In this document: positions 7,733 through 15,944 of the stretch, one piece after another
How positions within the stretch are numbered: position 1 is the stretch's first letter
Layout of the letters: every line of letters starts with the position of its first letter
Assembly: GCA_902775105.1 (NCBI GenBank)
Contig: CACYLC010000011.1
Span: 1 to 33,167, forward strand
Source of the DNA: Oscillospiraceae bacterium
GTDB taxonomy: Bacteria > Bacillota > Clostridia > Oscillospirales > Oscillospiraceae
Reading direction: 5' to 3'
Length of the DNA stretch: 33,167 nt
The notes under the pieces: model-generated
What the model saw: only the letters and a program-made list of their open reading frames with translations
What the model was told of the DNA's origin: nothing
The model's database searches: none
Program-made: the position numbers and the translations under genes

Positions 7733-7808
7733 TCGTAGGGGCGATTTATGAATCGTCCGCCGATTACGGAAATCCAACGAACGGGCGATTTGGGAATCGC
7801 CCCTACGA
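7733..7808. repeat. Compound palindromic intergenic repeat
   Basis: A 76-bp element bounded by a perfect 14-bp inverted repeat (TCGTAGGGGCGATT at 7733-7746, complement at 7795-7808). Inside are two further small palindromes, GGGCGATT-TATG-AATCGTCC and GGGCGATT-TGGG-AATCGCCC. It occupies most of the mraY-ftsW gap. The layout is typical of short dispersed palindromic repeats in gut Firmicutes; only one copy is seen here, so its dispersal is inferred. Confidence 0.65.
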
Positions 7809-7863
7809 AGAACGTTTTATTCTCCTCTATGGAGAATTCACCCCCGCACAGAAAGGACGTGCA

Positions 7864-9135
7864 ATGCCAATGGCTCTGCCATGGAGAACAAAGCGAGACC
7901 TGACCCGACAGCAGCAGTGGGCGCACGGACCCATTGATATGCCCTTTCTGATGCTGACCCTGTTGCTTTTGGGTATCGGACTGGTAATGCTGCTCTCAGC
8001 CTCCTCCTATGCCGCCAGTGTCTCGGAAAAGACACACTACGATCCGATGTACTACTTCAAGCGTCAGGCGATCTTTGCCGTCATTGGCGTTTTCGTCATG
8101 TACATCGTTTCCCGCATCGATTATCAGCACATGCGCTGGATGGGCGTTTTTGCGCTGGGTATCGCCATCGTTCTGTTGATTGCGGTCAAGGTTCTGCCCT
8201 ATCCGTTGGCGATCTCCATTAACAACGCTAAGCGCTGGCTGAATCTGGGCTTTACCACCTTTCAACCGTCAGAAATTGCCAAAATTGGCGTGGTCATTTA
8301 CTTCTCGGCATCTCTGTCTATACGTCCGGTGGCGCAGATCCGAATGCAGCAGCAGAGCAAGCAGTTTCCCAGACGGAGAAAGCGCCAGTCCAGCCTCAGC
8401 TATTGGGCGGATGTGCTCTCCTGGGCAAGCGCTAAGACCGGTCTTGGCGAGCTGGTTCCCTATGCTGTGGTGCTGGTCATCATTGCGGGACTGCTGATGT
8501 TGGAACCTCATATGTCGGCCACAGTTTTGATCTTTGCTGCGGCCGCGGCGATCCTCTTTGCCTCCGGCATCCACTGGGGCTGGTTTGTGCTGGGTGGAAG
8601 CACTGCTGTGCTGGGCGGTCTGTTTTTCATCTTCGTCATCGGCTATCACTCCAGCCGTATTACTGTCTGGAAGGATCCCTGGTCTGACGCACTGGGCAAG
8701 GGCTATCAGGTCATCCAGTCCATCTACGCCGTGGCCTCCGGGGGCGTCTCCGGTTTGGGCTTTGGTCTCAGCCGGCAGAAGTACCTCTATCTCCCGGAGG
8801 ATATGAATGACTACATCTTTGCCATCGTCTGCGAGGAGCTGGGTCTCATTGGGGCGACCCTCATTATCCTCCTCTTTGCCCTTTTGGTGCTGCGTGGCTA
8901 CTGGCTGGCCATCCACGCAAGAGACCGGTTCGGCTCTCTGATGGTGGTGGGCGTCACCACGCTGATGGCGGTACAGGTATTTATGAATATTGCCGTGGTC
9001 ACCAACCTGATCCCCTCCACCGGCATCTCACTGCCGTTTTTCAGCTACGGCGGCACGGCGCTGGTCATCCAGCTGGCAGAGGTAGGACTGGTGCTGGCGG
9101 TGTCAAGGCAAATTCCGGCTCCCAAGCAGGGATAA
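7864..9135 (+). CDS. ftsW: Septal peptidoglycan glycosyltransferase FtsW
   Basis: A SEDS-family lipid II polymerase that works with the class B PBP at the division septum. The 423-residue polytopic protein contains RWLNLGFTTFQPSEIAK (124-140), the catalytic-loop segment YLPEDMNDYIFAIVCEELG with the conserved Asp, and the C-terminal signature NLIPSTGISLPFFSYGG. The ATG at 7864, with AAAGGA a few bases upstream, was preferred to the longer open frame that overlaps mraY. About residues 152-195 form an unusually long loop rich in Gln/Arg/Lys (including PRRRKRQ), which lengthens the protein relative to typical FtsW. FtsW rather than RodA is inferred from its place before murG. Confidence 0.94.
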   Translation: MPMALPWRTKRDLTRQQQWAHGPIDMPFLMLTLLLLGIGLVMLLSASSYAASVSEKTHYDPMYYFKRQAIFAVIGVFVMYIVSRIDYQHMRWMGVFALGIAIVLLIAVKVLPYPLAISINNAKRWLNLGFTTFQPSEIAKIGVVIYFSASLSIRPVAQIRMQQQSKQFPRRRKRQSSLSYWADVLSWASAKTGLGELVPYAVVLVIIAGLLMLEPHMSATVLIFAAAAAILFASGIHWGWFVLGGSTAVLGGLFFIFVIGYHSSRITVWKDPWSDALGKGYQVIQSIYAVASGGVSGLGFGLSRQKYLYLPEDMNDYIFAIVCEELGLIGATLIILLFALLVLRGYWLAIHARDRFGSLMVVGVTTLMAVQVFMNIAVVTNLIPSTGISLPFFSYGGTALVIQLAEVGLVLAVSRQIPAPKQG

Positions 9136-9165
9136 CGGAAAAAGTCGGAAAGGATGGCGCATTTT

Positions 9166-10296
9166 ATGAAGGTACTCTTTACTTGCGGCGGTACCGCCGG
9201 ACATATCAACCCCGGTCTGGCCCTCGCCCGGATGTTCCGGGAGCGGGACAACGCTGAGATCCTCTTTGTGGGCGCTGACGGCGGCATGGAGCAGCAGCTG
9301 GTGCCGAGAGAGGGCTTTCCCATCCGGACAGTGACGATTACCAGCTTTTACCGCTCTCTGAGCCTGAACGGCATTAAGCACAACCTGACCACGGCGAAAA
9401 ATCTCAGCAAGTCCCGCCGTCAGGCGGCGAAGATTCTGGACGATTTCCAGCCCGACCTGGTGGTCGGCACCGGCGGCTACGCCTCGTACCCCATCGTCCG
9501 TGCTGCGGCAAAGCGGGGCATCCCCGCCGCCGTCCACGAGTCCAATGCCTTCCCCGGCCTCACCACCAAGGCGCTGTCCCGGGTGGTGGATCTGGTGATG
9601 GTGGGCTTTGAGGAGAGCAGGGAGCACTACCCCGATCCGAGCAAGGTGGAGGTCACCGGTACGCCTGTGCGGGGAGACTTCTTCTGCCTTGACCGAAAAG
9701 AAGCCCGGCAGAGACTGGGCTATGCCGACGAGCTTCCCGTTGTCCTCACCACCTGGGGCAGCTTGGGCGCACTCAAAATGAACCAGCACATGGTGGACTT
9801 TGTGGAGCGGGAGTGCACCGAAGGTACCCCCTTCCACCACATCTACGGCGTGGGACAGCGGTATTATGCCGGCGTCATGGAGGAGCTTGACAAGCGGGGC
9901 ATTGACCTGAAGGACTATCCCAACGTGGACGTCCGGGAGTATATCTATGATATGCCGGTGTGCATGGCGGCGGCGGATGTGGTGCTGAGCCGTGCGGGAG
10001 CGTCTACCATTGCGGAGATCTCTGCCATCGCAAAGCCCAGTATTCTGGTGCCCAGTCCCAATGTGACGGCGAATCATCAGGAGAAAAACGCGCGGCTTCT
10101 CTCGGATCAGGGCGGTGCGGTGCTGATGCTGGAGCCGGTCTGCTCCGGAGATCGGCTGTACGAGAAGGTCGAAGAGATGCTGAGCGACAAGGACGGCCTC
10201 AGGCAGATGAGCCGCACCCTCTCCAAGCTGGCTGTCTCCGACGCCAACGAGCGGATTTATCGGGTTTTGAAGGAGCTGTGCAGGGAACGGGCTTGA
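9166..10296 (+). CDS. murG: UDP-GlcNAc:lipid I N-acetylglucosaminyltransferase MurG
   Basis: A peripheral GT-B fold enzyme that adds GlcNAc to lipid I to make lipid II. The 376 residues carry the N-terminal GGTAGHINPGLALA loop, VVGTGGYASYPIVRAA, VHESNAFPGLTTKAL, and the C-terminal nucleotide-sugar motif SRAGASTIAEI followed by PSPNVTANHQEKNA. The family GGS motif of the second domain reads TWGSLGA, with Trp replacing the first Gly. The ATG at 9166 gives the normal MurG N terminus; an in-frame ATG at 9154 directly abuts GGAAAGG and would be poorly placed. It starts 30 bases after ftsW and is probably co-transcribed with it. murC, which often follows, is absent. Confidence 0.96.
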   Translation: MKVLFTCGGTAGHINPGLALARMFRERDNAEILFVGADGGMEQQLVPREGFPIRTVTITSFYRSLSLNGIKHNLTTAKNLSKSRRQAAKILDDFQPDLVVGTGGYASYPIVRAAAKRGIPAAVHESNAFPGLTTKALSRVVDLVMVGFEESREHYPDPSKVEVTGTPVRGDFFCLDRKEARQRLGYADELPVVLTTWGSLGALKMNQHMVDFVERECTEGTPFHHIYGVGQRYYAGVMEELDKRGIDLKDYPNVDVREYIYDMPVCMAAADVVLSRAGASTIAEISAIAKPSILVPSPNVTANHQEKNARLLSDQGGAVLMLEPVCSGDRLYEKVEEMLSDKDGLRQMSRTLSKLAVSDANERIYRVLKELCRERA

Positions 10297-10398
10297 CCGT
10301 TTCGGACGATAGACGAAAACCCATACTATTTTTTGGCATAAGCACGTTTTTTCCTTTCCTCTCATAGTATGACACAAAACTGTGGGGAGGAAAAAGCA

Positions 10399-11649
10399 AT
10401 GAGTGAGATCATCATCTTCGGCGGCAAAAGGCTGGAGGGCGCTGTCCACGTCCACGGGGCGAAAAACAGTGTGCTGCCCATTCTGGCGGCCACGATCCTG
10501 TCCGGCAGCGTCAGCGTGATACATAACTGCCCCCGGCTGTCCGATGTGGACGCCACGGTGGCGATTCTGGAGCATCTGGGCTGCCGGGTGAAGCGAGAGG
10601 GGCAGACGGTGACGGTGGATTCCAGCACCCTGGACCGCTGCGACATTCCCGAACATCTGATGCGGGAGATGCGCTCCTCGGTTATCTTTCTGGGAGCCGT
10701 CCTCGCCCGGACAGGAGAGGCGAGACTCTGTACCCCCGGCGGCTGTGAGTTGGGTCCACGACCCATCGACCTGCATCTGGCTGCCCTTCGGCGGCTGGGA
10801 GCGGAAATCCGGGAGACGGGAGGCAATCTCCGCTGCCGGGCAAAGGGTCTGCGGGGGGCGGAGGTCAGTCTCACCATCCCCAGTGTGGGCGCAACCGAAA
10901 ACGCCATGCTGGCGGCCTGCGGCGCCAGAGGGGAGACGGTCATCTACAACGCCGCCCGGGAGCCGGAGATCGTGGATTTACAGCAATTCCTGAATGCCTG
11001 CGGGGCCCGAGTCCGGGGAGCGGGCAGCTCCGCTGTCACCGTTGAGGGCGGGATCCCTCTCCACACGGTGGAATACTCCGTGATGGCAGACCGCATTTGC
11101 GCTGCCACTTATCTCTCCGCCGGGGCGATTGCCGGAGGAGAGGTGGAAGTGGAGGGTGTTCCCAGAAGCCAGCTGGTGCTGATCACGGATCTGTTCTCCG
11201 CAGCCGGGTGCCGTATCCGGGCAGAGGAGCGGCGGATCTGGCTGGAGAGCGACGGACTGCTCCGCAGCGTTTCGCCGGTGCGGACGGCACCCTATCCCGG
11301 CTTTCCCACCGATGCCCAGCCCCCGGTGATGGCGGCGCTGACCAAGGCCAAGGGAACCACGGTATTTGTCGAGACCATGTTTGAAAACCGTTATCGCCAC
11401 ACGCAGGAGCTGGTTCGCATGGGAGCGGATATCCGGGTGGAAGGCAGAGTGGCGGTGGTCTGCGGGGTGTCGAAGCTCCACGGTGCCAGTCTGGAGGCAG
11501 CCGATCTCCGGGGCGGAGCCGCTCTGGTGGTGGCGGCCCTGGGCGCGGAAGGGGAGAGCCGCATCGGCGGACTGCACCATATTGACCGGGGCTATGCCGA
11601 TTTGACGGAACGTCTGGCGGCGATGGGAGGTTCCATTCACCGCAGTTGA
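10399..11649 (+). CDS. murA: UDP-N-acetylglucosamine 1-carboxyvinyltransferase MurA
   Basis: A cytoplasmic enzyme for the first committed step of peptidoglycan synthesis, transferring enolpyruvate from PEP to UDP-GlcNAc; the target of fosfomycin. The 416 residues match the family. Lys22-Asn23 lie in HGAKNSVLP, and the catalytic, fosfomycin-reactive Cys116 lies in TPGGCELGPRPIDLHL. Other family blocks are MRSSVIFLGAVLAR and TDAQPPVMAAL. The ATG at 10399 has GGGGAGG at 10384-10390; the in-frame ATG at 10369 has no such site. Its presence inside a dcw cluster, between murG and divIB, is a pattern seen in clostridia and bacilli. Many Firmicutes carry a second MurA; this window cannot show whether one exists here. 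Confidence 0.96.
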   Translation: MSEIIIFGGKRLEGAVHVHGAKNSVLPILAATILSGSVSVIHNCPRLSDVDATVAILEHLGCRVKREGQTVTVDSSTLDRCDIPEHLMREMRSSVIFLGAVLARTGEARLCTPGGCELGPRPIDLHLAALRRLGAEIRETGGNLRCRAKGLRGAEVSLTIPSVGATENAMLAACGARGETVIYNAAREPEIVDLQQFLNACGARVRGAGSSAVTVEGGIPLHTVEYSVMADRICAATYLSAGAIAGGEVEVEGVPRSQLVLITDLFSAAGCRIRAEERRIWLESDGLLRSVSPVRTAPYPGFPTDAQPPVMAALTKAKGTTVFVETMFENRYRHTQELVRMGADIRVEGRVAVVCGVSKLHGASLEAADLRGGAALVVAALGAEGESRIGGLHHIDRGYADLTERLAAMGGSIHRS

Positions 11650-11671
11650 TACAAAGGAGAACGAAAACGCT

Positions 11672-12454
11672 ATGGCAACACGGCGAAAACATCAACCCCG
11701 CAGCCGCCGAAAGAGCGGACGGCTGTTCCGGGTGTATATCATCCTCTCCGCCCTCATCATTGTGGCGGCAGTGGTGGCGGGCTCGGTGGTTTTCTTCAAG
11801 GCCAACCGCTTTGAGGTGACGGGCAACCGGCGCTATACAGAAGAGGAGTTACTGGAGGTCTCCGGCCTTGAGGCGGGGGAGAACCTGTTCCGCATTCCCC
11901 GTCGGGAGATCGCCCGGAAGATGGAGGAGTCTCTGCCCTATCTGAAGCGGGTGAATATCCGTCTGTTGCCGCCGGAGCGGGTGGTCATCGAGGTGGAGGA
12001 GACGGCTCCTGCCGGGGCGTTGATCAGCGGCAGCACGATCTGGTATGTGGATGCCAGAGGCAAGCTGCTGGAACAGGTGAAGGAGAATGAGGGCTACCCC
12101 GACATCACCGGACTGACTCTGGTGGAGCCTGCGGCGGGTACGGAATTTGTGGTGGCAGAGGAGGACAGCCTCAAGGCCAAAGGGCTGAAGGGCCTCCTGT
12201 CTGCCCTGGAGGCGAAGGAGATGTTAAGCCAGGTGCAGAGCATTGATTTCGGAGCCTCCTCCAGCTTTCTCACCATGCGCTATCAGGATCGCCTGACCGT
12301 AAAGATGGGACTCAACGATGACTTTGCCTATGACCTGAAAATGCTGGCGGCGGTAGAGGAGAAGTACATCACGGAGAACTGGTCTGCCGGCGACACCGGA
12401 ACATTGGATATGACCTCCCGGGATGACGGGCAGGCCGTGCTCTCCAGAGATTAA
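11672..12454 (+). CDS. divIB: Cell division protein DivIB/FtsQ
   Basis: A bitopic divisome protein that partners FtsL and DivIC outside the membrane. The 260 residues comprise a very basic cytoplasmic tail (1-18, rich in Arg/Lys), one membrane segment (about 20-43), a POTRA domain beginning at FEVTGNRRYTEEELLEVSGL (about 47-115, including the typical GENLFRI), and a beta domain with the WYVDARGKLLEQ segment common in DivIB. AAAGGAGA precedes the ATG. It is the last gene of the plus-strand division cluster and ends at a strong bidirectional terminator, convergent with an Lrp-type regulator gene. Confidence 0.92.
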   Translation: MATRRKHQPRSRRKSGRLFRVYIILSALIIVAAVVAGSVVFFKANRFEVTGNRRYTEEELLEVSGLEAGENLFRIPRREIARKMEESLPYLKRVNIRLLPPERVVIEVEETAPAGALISGSTIWYVDARGKLLEQVKENEGYPDITGLTLVEPAAGTEFVVAEEDSLKAKGLKGLLSALEAKEMLSQVQSIDFGASSSFLTMRYQDRLTVKMGLNDDFAYDLKMLAAVEEKYITENWSAGDTGTLDMTSRDDGQAVLSRD

Positions 12455-12471
12455 CATTCAGACAAAACAAA

Positions 12472-12514
12472 ACGCACTCTCATTTGGTTCCTTGCCAAAT
12501 GGGAGTGCGTTTTT
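12472..12514. terminator. Bidirectional intrinsic terminator
   Basis: A 16-bp stem (12472-12487 with 12495-12510, one wobble), a 7-nt loop, a T-run on the plus side (12510-12514) and an A-run on the left that becomes a U-run for the minus strand. It serves divIB and the convergent regulator gene. Confidence 0.88.
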
Positions 12515-12516
12515 CG

Positions 12517-12951
12517 TTATTGATCCTTGACGCTTTTCAACACATAGTAGCTGGTGATGGAGGCGACCCCTTCCATCATGGCAATGCGGTGGTGAAGATC
12601 CTGCAAATGCTGGTGGGATTGTGCAGTGACCCGAAGCAGGTAGTCCATATTGCCGGTGAGATATTCGCAGCAGACCACATCCGGTTCGGCCTTGATCTTC
12701 TCCTCAAAGCGCTCGTAATACTGAGGACTTGCCATAGAGACGCCCATGAGCATCATCAGCGGGCGGCCCAGCTTGCTCTGATCCACAATGGCGGTGTAGC
12801 GTTGGATAACTCCCTGCTCTTCCATCCGGTGGATGCGCTCCAGCACGGATGAGATGGACAGATTGACCTTGCGGCTGATCTTAGAGGCGGAAAGCCGGGC
12901 GTTTTCCTGCAGGCAGGCCAGAATTTCCCTATCCAATTGATCCATGGGCAT
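12517..12951 (-). CDS. Lrp/AsnC family transcriptional regulator
   Basis: A 144-residue leucine-responsive-type regulator. The N-terminal winged helix-turn-helix begins MDQLDREILACLQENARLSASKI and continues SISSVLERIHRMEEQGVI; the C-terminal RAM/ligand domain includes PDVVCCEYLTGNMDYLLRV. Such proteins form dimers to hexadecamers and respond to amino acids. The ATG at 12951 has GAGAGG about five bases upstream; the open frame extends to 13161, but that extension overlaps the upstream muramidase gene and the promoter. A near-consensus promoter of its own lies at 13001-13029. Targets are unknown; the amino-acid gene ilvA lies about 3 kb away on the same strand. Confidence 0.92.
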   Translation of the reverse strand: MPMDQLDREILACLQENARLSASKISRKVNLSISSVLERIHRMEEQGVIQRYTAIVDQSKLGRPLMMLMGVSMASPQYYERFEEKIKAEPDVVCCEYLTGNMDYLLRVTAQSHQHLQDLHHRIAMMEGVASITSYYVLKSVKDQ

Positions 12952-13000
12952 CCCATCCTCTCGTGCTATGTAATGTGAAAGCGCCAATACGGTGTCTATT

Positions 13001-13029
13001 ATTGTACCTGATTTCCCGGCGGATGTCAA
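13001..13029 (-). promoter_or_regulatory. Sigma-A promoter of the Lrp-type gene
   Basis: On the minus strand, -35 TTGACA (13024-13029), a 17-nt spacer and -10 TACAAT (13001-13006). The start would be near 12994, about 43 nt before the ATG. The promoter begins only 11 bases after the muramidase stop codon. Confidence 0.82.
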
Positions 13030-13039
13030 AGCGAAAAGG

Positions 13040-13903
13040 TCACGAGCGGAACCAGATATCCCGGTCAGCATTGCCCTCGATGCCGGAGACGGAACCGGAA
13101 TTGGTGTACTGCCACAGCTCCATGGCGTAGGCGTAGCTAGGGTAGTCCCCGTATTCGGCATACCAGACGCCGATGTCCTGCAAATCGGTGAGGTCGTAGC
13201 TGAGATAGCCCAGCATGCCGTTGCAGTAGAGCATGGGAGTGTAGCCGCCTGCCCGGATTGTGTCGCAGAACGTCCTGGCGCAGGCAGTCACCGTCTCGCC
13301 GGGCACGCTGTCCGTTCGGGCTTCGTCATCCTCAATGGTCTCCCAGTCGTAGACCACGGGACCCTCCAACTTCCGACCGTCCAGCCATAAGAGTACCTGC
13401 TCCGCCTCCTCGACGGCCTCCTCCTCACTGACGGCCTGAGAGAAGAAGTAGACGCCCACCAGCAGGCCGTTCTCCTTCGCTCCGGCGTAGTTATCCTCAA
13501 AAGATGTATCCTCACGGATCGCTCCGGCGGAGTAGCCGCGGTTGCCGATGCGGAGAATGGTAAAGTCAATGTTGTCTGCCGCCACAGCTGCCCAGTCGAT
13601 CTCTCCTTGATGGGCGGAGACGTCCACGCCGTAAAGGGCGTCGCCGGAGTAGGTGACAACGCCGTTTTCATCCGTGGTAAAGTGCGTTTGCTCCAGATCA
13701 CTGCGTTTCAGTTCCTGATGGATGACCACTTCCTGACCGCCGACCACAACCGTCTCCGGCTCCGATTCGGCCTCCGGCTGCCGCTGATGCAGGAGGAAAG
13801 CCAGCACAAGAATCAGGGTTGCGAAGGCGAGCAGCAGTACGATGAGCAGGACATGCAGCCCCGTCTGTCTCCTCGGTTTTGCTTTCAGGCGGGTGCCTGC
13901 CAT
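13040..13903 (-). CDS. Membrane-anchored GH25 muramidase
   Basis: A 287-residue predicted cell-wall hydrolase of glycoside hydrolase family 25 (Chalaropsis-type lysozyme), which cleaves the MurNAc-GlcNAc bond. A basic N-terminal tail is followed by one membrane segment (about 16-38) with no obvious cleavage site, a linker, and the GH25 domain from about residue 91 (YGVDVSAHQGEIDW, Asp94). The catalytic pair sits in VVYDWE (Asp186, Glu188). The domain ends with ELWQYTNSGSVSGIEGNADRD, also typical. GGAGGG precedes the ATG at 13903. It is the gene immediately downstream of ftsZ on the same strand but separated by a terminator, so coupling to division is only suggested by position. Confidence 0.92.
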   Translation of the reverse strand: MAGTRLKAKPRRQTGLHVLLIVLLLAFATLILVLAFLLHQRQPEAESEPETVVVGGQEVVIHQELKRSDLEQTHFTTDENGVVTYSGDALYGVDVSAHQGEIDWAAVAADNIDFTILRIGNRGYSAGAIREDTSFEDNYAGAKENGLLVGVYFFSQAVSEEEAVEEAEQVLLWLDGRKLEGPVVYDWETIEDDEARTDSVPGETVTACARTFCDTIRAGGYTPMLYCNGMLGYLSYDLTDLQDIGVWYAEYGDYPSYAYAMELWQYTNSGSVSGIEGNADRDIWFRS

Positions 13904-13941
13904 GTTACTCCCTCCTTGGTCAAAATTCGGCACATATCGTA

Positions 13942-13975
13942 TAAAAAACGACCGTCAGGAGACCCCGACGGTCGT
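13942..13975 (-). terminator. Rho-independent terminator of ftsZ
   Basis: A perfect 9-bp GC-rich stem (13948-13956 with 13967-13975) and a 10-nt loop, followed on the minus strand by six U. It lies 12 bases after the ftsZ stop. Confidence 0.85.
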
Positions 13976-13986
13976 AAAGTGAGCTC

Positions 13987-15102
13987 TTATCTGCGCTTAT
14001 TAAAGATGGCGAAAATGTCGTCGAAGGGATCCTCTTCCTTAGCGGGAGCGGCCTGCTCCTCTACGGCCTCGGCTGCCTGAGGAGCCTCGCTGCCGGCGGC
14101 GACCTTTTCAGCGGCCTGAGAGAAGGGCTTTTCCACCACTTCATCCCCCTTGTCAAAGCCGGTGGCGATGACGGTGACCCGAATCTCGTCCTCCAGACTT
14201 TCGTCGAACGTGGCGCCGAAGATGATGTTGGCGTCGGGGTTGGCGGCCTGCTGCACCAGATTGGCGGCAGTCTCCACTTCCTCCAGACCGATGTCCATGG
14301 AGCCGGTCACGTTGACCAGAACGCCCTTGGCACCGTTGATGGAGGTCTCCAGCAGGGGAGAGGAGACGGCGAGCCGTGCGGCCTCTTCCGCCTTGCCCTT
14401 GCCGGCGGCACGGCCCACGCCCATGTGAGCCAGACCGGCGTCCTTCATGACGGCGGTGACGTCGGCGAAGTCCAGATTGATAAAGCCTACGTTCTTGATG
14501 AGGTCGGAGATGGACTCCACGGCCTGACGCAGTACGTCGTCGGCGATCTCAAAGGCGTTGGCAAAGGTAATCTTCTGATCGGTGGCGTGCTTGAGCCGGT
14601 CGTTGGGAATGATGACCAGGGAGTCCACCTTGCCCTTCAGCTGGGCAATGCCCTCCTCGGCCTGCTGCATCCTGCGGCGGCCCTCAAAGCCGAAGGGTTT
14701 GGTCACCACACCGACAGTGAGGATGCCCTGCTCACGGGCGACCTCGGAGACAATGGGAGCGCCGCCGGTGCCGGTGCCGCCGCCCATGCCGCAGGTGACA
14801 AAGACCATGTCGGTTCCTTCCAGTGCCTTGGCGATCTGGCTGCGGCTCTCCTCGGCGGCCTGCTTGCCCACCTCGGGATTGGCGCCGGCGCCCTTGCCTT
14901 GGGTCAGTTTTTCGCCGATCTGGATCTTATAGTTGGCGCTGGAGGCATCCAGAGCCTGCTTGTCGGTATTCACTGCAATAAAGTCAACGCCCTGAGTGCC
15001 GGAGAGCACCATGCGGTTGACCACGTTGGTGCCGGCGCCGCCGACGCCAATCACTTTAATATCTACAACAGTTTCAGGGACTGGCTCAAATCCAATGGCC
15101 AT
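13987..15102 (-). CDS. ftsZ: Cell division protein FtsZ
   Basis: A tubulin-like GTPase that forms the Z ring and organises the divisome. The 371 residues show the N-terminal [15 protein letters not shown], the tubulin signature in [18 protein letters not shown]-type core ([13 protein letters not shown]), and the T7-loop region with NLDFADV. A variable acidic, Ala-rich linker follows (about 320-353), ending in the conserved C-terminal peptide [11 protein letters not shown] that docks FtsA, SepF or ZapA-type partners. TAGGAGG precedes the ATG. Unlike most Firmicutes it lies on the strand opposite the dcw cluster, is transcribed toward it from its own promoter, and has no ftsA beside it. Confidence 0.97.
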   Translation of the reverse strand: MAIGFEPVPETVVDIKVIGVGGAGTNVVNRMVLSGTQGVDFIAVNTDKQALDASSANYKIQIGEKLTQGKGAGANPEVGKQAAEESRSQIAKALEGTDMVFVTCGMGGGTGTGGAPIVSEVAREQGILTVGVVTKPFGFEGRRRMQQAEEGIAQLKGKVDSLVIIPNDRLKHATDQKITFANAFEIADDVLRQAVESISDLIKNVGFINLDFADVTAVMKDAGLAHMGVGRAAGKGKAEEAARLAVSSPLLETSINGAKGVLVNVTGSMDIGLEEVETAANLVQQAANPDANIIFGATFDESLEDEIRVTVIATGFDKGDEVVEKPFSQAAEKVAAGSEAPQAAEAVEEQAAPAKEEDPFDDIFAIFNKRR

Positions 15103-15192
15103 GTTTGTTTCCTCCTAATATGCTCCCGGCCGCAGCCGGATTTCTCATTCGGTTGATGTCAATTCTTGGCGAATAAAATTCGTATTATAATT

Positions 15193-15221
15193 ATTGTAAT
15201 CGGATTTAACGGCAAGGTCAA
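15193..15221 (-). promoter_or_regulatory. Sigma-A promoter of ftsZ
   Basis: On the minus strand, -35 TTGACC (15216-15221), a 17-nt spacer and -10 TACAAT (15193-15198). Predicted leader of about 84 nt. A second AT-rich hexamer TATAAT lies just downstream (15184-15189) but with a poor spacer. Confidence 0.75.
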
Positions 15222-15314
15222 TACCTCGTCCCCGGATTTCAGCATATTTTTTGCTGGAATTAAATGCCTGTTAAGATCTATGCCTTTACAGATAGCCAAA
15301 AAGAAGCGCCGGGA

Positions 15315-15917
15315 TCAGATTTCCTGACGTCCCTCCAGCGCTCTTGCCAATGTTGCATCGTCGGCGTATTCCAGATGGCTCCCCACCGGGACGCCGTAGG
15401 CCAGGCGGGTGATTTTCACCGCAAAGGGGCGGAGGAGACGGCTTAAATACATGGCAGTGGTCTCGCCCTCGGTGTCGGGGTTGGTGGCCATAATGACCTC
15501 CTGTACCTCGCCGGAGGCCACCCGGCTGACCAGCTGGCTGATCCGCAGATCGTCGGGGCCCACATGGTTCATAGGGGAGAGGACGCCGTGAAGGACGTGA
15601 TACAGGCCGTTATACTCGCCCGAGCGCTCCATGGCGATGACGTCCTTGGGGTCGGCCACCACACAGACCACGCTCCGATCCCGCTTGAGGCTGGAACATA
15701 GGGCGCAGGGGCCGTCGCCCTCCGTCAGGTTCTGACAGATGGGACAGCTGGTAATGGACTGCTTTGCCTCCAGGATGGACTGGGCAAAGGCCTCGGCGTC
15801 CGCCTTGGGGAGATCCAGCACGTGAAAGGCCAGCCGCTGGGCGGATTTGGCGCCGATGCCGGGCAGGCGGTTAAAGTGCTCTACCAGCGATTCCAGAGCA
15901 GGAGGGAGATACTGCAT
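15315..15917 (-). CDS. recR: Recombination mediator protein RecR
   Basis: Part of the RecFOR system that loads RecA on gapped single-stranded DNA. The 200 residues match the family: an N-terminal helix-hairpin-helix (LPGIGAKSAQRLAFHVL), a four-Cys zinc site (Cys58, 61, 71, 74), and a Toprim domain with VVADPKDVIAMERSGEYNGLYHVLHG and TNPDTEGETTAMYL. The usual neighbours dnaX and the YbaB gene are absent. It begins 27 bases after the ilvA stop on the same strand and has no visible promoter, so it is probably read from the ilvA promoter. Confidence 0.97.
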   Translation of the reverse strand: MQYLPPALESLVEHFNRLPGIGAKSAQRLAFHVLDLPKADAEAFAQSILEAKQSITSCPICQNLTEGDGPCALCSSLKRDRSVVCVVADPKDVIAMERSGEYNGLYHVLHGVLSPMNHVGPDDLRISQLVSRVASGEVQEVIMATNPDTEGETTAMYLSRLLRPFAVKITRLAYGVPVGSHLEYADDATLARALEGRQEI

Positions 15918-15944
15918 AAAAATTCTCCTTACAAAAGGGAAGGT

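Noticed and set aside
10322-10371. An 8-bp inverted repeat (CATACTAT/ATAGTATG) before murA.
   Set aside because: The spacer is 34 nt and no promoter or T-run matches it, so it could be chance.
9103-10776. A 557-codon minus-strand frame across murG and the start of murA.
   Set aside because: Antisense shadow of two well-supported genes, without any recognisable domain.
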